DNA of 8,733 bases from Acidobacteriaceae bacterium (lineage in GTDB: Bacteria > Acidobacteriota > Terriglobia > Terriglobales > Acidobacteriaceae): NCBI GenBank assembly GCA_003156495.1, contig PMHC01000172.1, positions 4,770 through 13,502 of the forward strand, given 5' to 3'. The notes beneath the pieces are model-generated. The model had not been told where the DNA came from, made no database searches, and was given only the letters and a program-made list of their open reading frames with translations. The translations under genes and the position numbers were made by a program. The first letter of the stretch is position 1. Every line of letters starts with the position of its first letter. Positions 6,625 to 8,733 of the stretch are shown piece by piece.

Positions 6625-7146
6625 CTATTTCGCCGGCAATCGTTCCTGATCTTTATTACTCATAAAGGCGCGGTGGCCGCCGTGCGTGCGCAAATTGGGG
6701 TCGGCGACGGGCGGTTGCTCCTGCTCGGCCGAGAAGCCGCGCGCAAGCAACGGATTGGGTTGGAATTTGGGCGGACCGCCGGAGAATTGTCGCGAGTGGT
6801 TCAAAACCATGCCGGAGCGGCCGCGCATGGGCTGAACGATGCCGCGAATCTGCACGTTCGTGTCGCGATATTTTGCAAGTTCGCCGACTTGACCGCGGTC
6901 CTGGCCGGGGCTGATGACGGTAAAGCGGCAGTTTTCATCCGAGGTTTGCGGCGAGCAGAGGTCGAGAAAGCGCGTTCCGTCTTCAAGCTCAACCACATCA
7001 TAGACGTGCGCGGAGATGCAGAGGTCTTTGTTAGGCATTTGCGCGGCCTGGTCGGCGGAGACGCAAGGCTTGGCTTTGCCGGCGAAGGTGGTGGTGGGAA
7101 TGCCAAAAACAAGAACTGCGAGCAAGCAGGGGAGTTTGGATCGCAT
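6625..7146 (-). CDS. Small secreted protein of unknown function, possible OB-like fold
   Basis: A 173-residue protein with a clear signal peptide (MRSKLPCLLAVLVFGIPTTTFA, cleavage likely after Ala22). The mature chain has four cysteines (28, 43, 64, 73), suggesting disulfides in an oxidising compartment. Residues about 42-120 look like a small beta-rich domain (ISAHVYDVVELEDGTRFLDL, FTVIS, NVQIRGIVQP, RSGMVLNHSRQF). Its strand pattern, with an IRGIV strand and a closing strand ending in RQF, resembles OB-fold domains, but I recognise no family motif. From 122 onward the tail is Pro-rich, probably disordered, and ends basic (QERLPAK). The ATG at 7146 is well supported by AGGAG eight bases upstream. 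It stands alone, convergent with the MFS gene and divergent from vapBC. No function is assigned. Confidence 0.72.
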   Translation of the reverse strand: MRSKLPCLLAVLVFGIPTTTFAGKAKPCVSADQAAQMPNKDLCISAHVYDVVELEDGTRFLDLCSPQTSDENCRFTVISPGQDRGQVGELAKYRDTNVQIRGIVQPMRGRSGMVLNHSRQFSGGPPKFQPNPLLARGFSAEQEQPPVADPNLRTHGGHRAFMSNKDQERLPAK

Positions 7147-7154
7147 GGCGAGAA

Positions 7155-7159
7155 CTCCT
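7155..7159 (-). promoter_or_regulatory. Ribosome-binding site for the secreted-protein gene
   Basis: AGGAG on the minus strand with an eight-base spacer to ATG 7146; the strongest Shine-Dalgarno in the window, and good support that this frame is a real gene. Confidence 0.6.
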
Positions 7160-7235
7160 GGACGAACTGCGGATAGCGTAGCGCAAAGCCGGACGCAAGG
7201 GAAGCGGACGAGAAGATCTACGCAATTTCAGGATA

Positions 7236-7263
7236 TTCGCAAAATAATGATCTACATTATACT
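7236..7263 (+). promoter_or_regulatory. Candidate promoter of vapBC
   Basis: TTCGCA at 7236-7241 (four of six matches to TTGACA) is separated by 16 bases from TATACT at 7258-7263 (five of six matches to TATAAT). Transcription would start near 7270, giving a leader of about 64 bases before vapB. The three clearest repeats of the 17-base array lie at and just after this start site. Confidence 0.5.
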
Positions 7264-7267
7264 TGTG

Positions 7268-7309
7268 TATCCGATATGGCTAGATATACGATGCATGCGG
7301 GTATACGAT
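7268..7309 (+). repeat. 17-base-period direct repeats TATMCGAT, candidate VapB operator
   Basis: TATCCGAT at 7268-7275, TATACGAT at 7285-7292 and TATACGAT at 7302-7309 start exactly 17 bases apart. Degenerate copies continue the phase upstream: TCTACATT at 7251 and TATTCGCA at 7234, each with five of eight matches. The array covers the predicted vapBC start site and leader. AbrB-type antitoxins commonly repress their own promoter by binding repeated sites, so this is probably the autoregulatory operator (inference). Confidence 0.55.
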
Positions 7310-7333
7310 AAGGGCTTCGCATGGGGGGCAAGA

Positions 7334-7561
7334 ATGAAACTGACGAAATGGGGAAACAGCCTGGCGCTGCGGATTCCCGTCGAGATGGCCGCGAAGTTAA
7401 ATTTTTCGCCTGGCGTCGAGGTTGTAGCGCGGATTACGGAAAAGAACACGCTGGAGATCGTTCGCGATCGCAGGCGCGAGGAGGCAATTGAAACGTTGCG
7501 CAAGTTGCGCTTCGATGTCCCCGCTGATTACAAGTTCGATCGAAATGAACTCTATGAATAG
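7334..7561 (+). CDS. vapB: AbrB/MazE-type antitoxin (VapB)
   Basis: A 75-residue protein. The N-terminal half (1-45) is a SpoVT/AbrB swapped-hairpin DNA-binding domain with the standard KWGNSLALRIP motif at 5-15 and the following GVEVVARITEKNTLEI strand region. The C-terminal part (about 46-75, basic RDRRREEAIETLRKLRF then acidic NELYE) would be the flexible segment that wraps and blocks the toxin. The gene starts at ATG 7334, with GGGGGG five bases upstream acting as a ribosome-binding site; upstream in-frame codons are not protein-like. Its 3' end overlaps the PIN toxin gene. As is known for this family, the antitoxin probably neutralises VapC and, with it, represses the shared promoter. 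A repeat array that fits this role lies just upstream. Confidence 0.88.
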   Translation: MKLTKWGNSLALRIPVEMAAKLNFSPGVEVVARITEKNTLEIVRDRRREEAIETLRKLRFDVPADYKFDRNELYE

Positions 7562-7976
7562 GGCGTTTCTGGATACGAACATTCTGGTTTATGCGCTGAT
7601 GAAGCGGCGAGGTTCCCTTGTCGATCATCGCACCGAGATTGCCGAGCAGATACTATGCGCAGGCGGTGTCGTTAGCGTTCAGGTCTTAAGTGAGTTCTGC
7701 GACGTGCTCTCGCGTAAATTCAGAGTTGGCTGGTCGGCAATCGAAGAAGGGATGGGAGCGATTTCAACCTTTTGCGGGACGGCGATTCCGTTGACTGCAG
7801 AGACACATAAAGCAGCGTTCGCGATTTCTCGACGTCATCAATTGCGTATTTACGACTCGATGATTCTGGCGGCGGCGACCATGGCTGGATGTGCGACTGT
7901 TTATAGCGAGGATATGCAGAACGGGCAGATGATCGAAGGCGTGCGAATCGAGAATCCCTTTCGAGAAATTTCATAA
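7554..7976 (+). CDS. vapC: PIN-domain ribonuclease toxin (VapC)
   Basis: A 140-residue single-domain PIN protein, the usual VapC size. The acidic metal-binding residues are all present: Asp7 (FLDTN), Glu47 (VLSEF), Asp101 (IYDSMI) and Asp120 (YSEDM). VapC toxins are Mg-dependent endoribonucleases that cleave tRNA or rRNA in the cytosol and are held inactive by VapB. The chosen ATG at 7554 overlaps the vapB stop by eight bases; ATG at 7545 is in frame and would add three residues (MNS). Neither has a clear Shine-Dalgarno, so coupling to vapB translation is likely. The gene appears less GC-rich than the metabolic genes around it, in keeping with a mobile accessory origin. Nothing in the catalytic set suggests decay. 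Confidence 0.9.
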   Translation: MNRAFLDTNILVYALMKRRGSLVDHRTEIAEQILCAGGVVSVQVLSEFCDVLSRKFRVGWSAIEEGMGAISTFCGTAIPLTAETHKAAFAISRRHQLRIYDSMILAAATMAGCATVYSEDMQNGQMIEGVRIENPFREIS

Positions 7977-8012
7977 CAGCGGCGGCGCATTAGTCGTGCG
8001 CCGCCTTCGCTG
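7977..8012. terminator. Strong hairpin between convergent vapC and ispG, probable bidirectional terminator
   Basis: GGCGGCGCA (7981-7989) pairs perfectly with TGCGCCGCC (7997-8005) around a seven-base loop. CAGC (7977-7980) can also pair with GCTG (8009-8012) across a three-base bulge. The stem starts directly after the vapC stop and ends just before the ispG stop. It lacks a T-run on either strand, so it may work as a pause site, a Rho-assisted terminator or an mRNA 3' stabiliser. Confidence 0.5.
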
Positions 8013-8014
8013 TC

Positions 8015-8733
8015 CTATGCGCGTTCTCCGTAGTGCGTTTCGACGTAGTGATTGAGAATCTGCTGGAATTCGGCGATGATCCCGTCGCCGCGCAGCGTGG
8101 TGGAGAGCTTGCCGTCGATGTAGACCGGTGCCTTGGGCTCCTCGAAGGTGCCGGGCAGCGAGATGCCCAGGTTGGCGTGCTTGGATTCGCCGGGACCGTT
8201 GACGACGCAACCCATGACGGCGATTTTCAGCTCTTCGACGCCCGGATATTTTTTGCGCCACTCGGGCATCGTGTCGCGTACGTACTGCTGAATATTTGCG
8301 GCCAGCTCCTGAAAGTAGGTGCTGGTGGTGCGTCCGCAACCGGGGCAACTGGTGACCTGCGGCAAAAAGCTGCGCAGGCTAAGCGATTGCAAAATCTGTT
8401 GCGCGGCCATCACCTCTTCTTTGCGCGCCGCGTGGGGATCGATTTTAGCTTTTTCCGGATCAGGAGTGAGGCTGACGCGAATTGTGTCGCCGATGCCGGC
8501 CAATAGCAGCGGCGACAGGCCGGCGGCCGAGGCTACCAGTCCCTTCATTCCCATGCCCGCTTCGGTCAGCCCCAGGTGCAGGGCGTAGGAGCAGCGCGCG
8601 GCCATTTTGGTATAGATGTCGATGAGATCGCGCACGCCGCTGACTTTGGCGGAGAGAATGATCTGATCGTTGCGCAGACCGTAGTGTTCGGCGGCGGCGG
8701 CCGATTCCAGAGCGCTGGCGATCATGGCTTCGA
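8015..8733 (-). CDS. ispG: 4-hydroxy-3-methylbut-2-enyl diphosphate synthase, C-terminal part (cut by window edge)
   Basis: The frame is open to the right edge, so the N-terminal part lies outside; about 239 residues are visible, roughly the last 60 percent of a bacterial IspG (GcpE). The enzyme converts MEcPP to HMBPP, the penultimate MEP-pathway step towards isoprenoids, using a [4Fe-4S] cluster and two electrons. The cluster ligands are visible: CPGC within TSCPGCGRTT (codons at 8336-8347) and the third Cys in GCVVNGPGES (codon 8207-8209). HLGLTEAGMGMKGLVASAAGL and GIGDTIRVSLT are the conserved TIM-barrel end segments, and AVMGCVVNGPGE is the standard C-terminal domain. The ending (EFQQILNHYVETHYGERA) is complete and the stop is TAG. 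It is convergent with vapC. Product links to hopanoids made in this organism, consistent with hpnJ at the other end of the window. Confidence 0.95.
   Translation of the reverse strand, partial: EAMIASALESAAAAEHYGLRNDQIILSAKVSGVRDLIDIYTKMAARCSYALHLGLTEAGMGMKGLVASAAGLSPLLLAGIGDTIRVSLTPDPEKAKIDPHAARKEEVMAAQQILQSLSLRSFLPQVTSCPGCGRTTSTYFQELAANIQQYVRDTMPEWRKKYPGVEELKIAVMGCVVNGPGESKHANLGISLPGTFEEPKAPVYIDGKLSTTLRGDGIIAEFQQILNHYVETHYGERA

Noticed and set aside
6583..7176. Open frame of 197 codons on the plus strand opposite the secreted-protein gene
   Set aside because: The minus-strand frame has a signal peptide and an AGGAG ribosome-binding site; the plus-strand frame has neither and shows no domain.
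7016..7333. N-terminal extension of vapB to an upstream start
   Set aside because: The extension runs through the promoter and repeat array, has no family similarity, and the AbrB domain begins normally at ATG 7334 with a ribosome-binding site.
1..8733. CRISPR array, tRNA, rRNA, insertion sequence or prophage
   Set aside because: I saw no regularly spaced repeat-spacer pattern, no tRNA-like cloverleaf with a CCA-type end, no transposase or integrase sequence, and no terminal inverted repeats in either strand.

Overview
The window looks like part of a chromosome from a GC-rich Gram-negative bacterium, most likely an acidobacterium. This is inferred from the gene content (hopanoid side-chain enzyme HpnJ, the TPR protein style, MEP-pathway IspG, TolC-type efflux parts) and was not tested by any search. 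All coding calls come from reading the translations; no database was consulted.

Layout. The left half (about 1-4576) is read on the minus strand: a HlyD-type periplasmic adaptor, a secreted TPR protein and a TolC-family outer-membrane channel, joined by 4-base stop/start overlaps, followed after 124 bases by the cobalamin-type radical SAM protein HpnJ, which is cut by the left edge. A 111-base divergent region (4577-4687) separates this operon from a plus-strand pair: queF (queuosine precursor reductase) and a Spinster-like MFS transporter that starts from TTG five bases after the queF stop. This pair ends at a good Rho-independent terminator (6448-6486). Next come a minus-strand gene for a small secreted cysteine-containing protein (6625-7146), a plus-strand VapB/VapC toxin-antitoxin pair (7334-7976), a strong hairpin between convergent genes (7977-8012), and the C-terminal part of ispG on the minus strand, cut by the right edge.

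How the genes work together. IspG makes the isoprenoid precursor HMBPP, and HpnJ modifies the side chain of hopanoids, which are built from isoprenoids, so the two edge genes sit at opposite ends of one metabolic route. The adaptor, TPR protein and TolC form an envelope-spanning export module that lacks an inner-membrane pump in this window. QueF belongs to tRNA queuosine synthesis; the role of its MFS partner is unknown.

The most noteworthy regulatory signals are a set of TATMCGAT repeats at an exact 17-base period in the vapBC promoter, and -10-like hexamers placed exactly seven bases before the ATG of both hpnJ and queF, which predicts leaderless transcripts. I did not find a convincing wholly new system; the pumpless, TPR-containing export operon next to hpnJ is the best candidate for something under-described.
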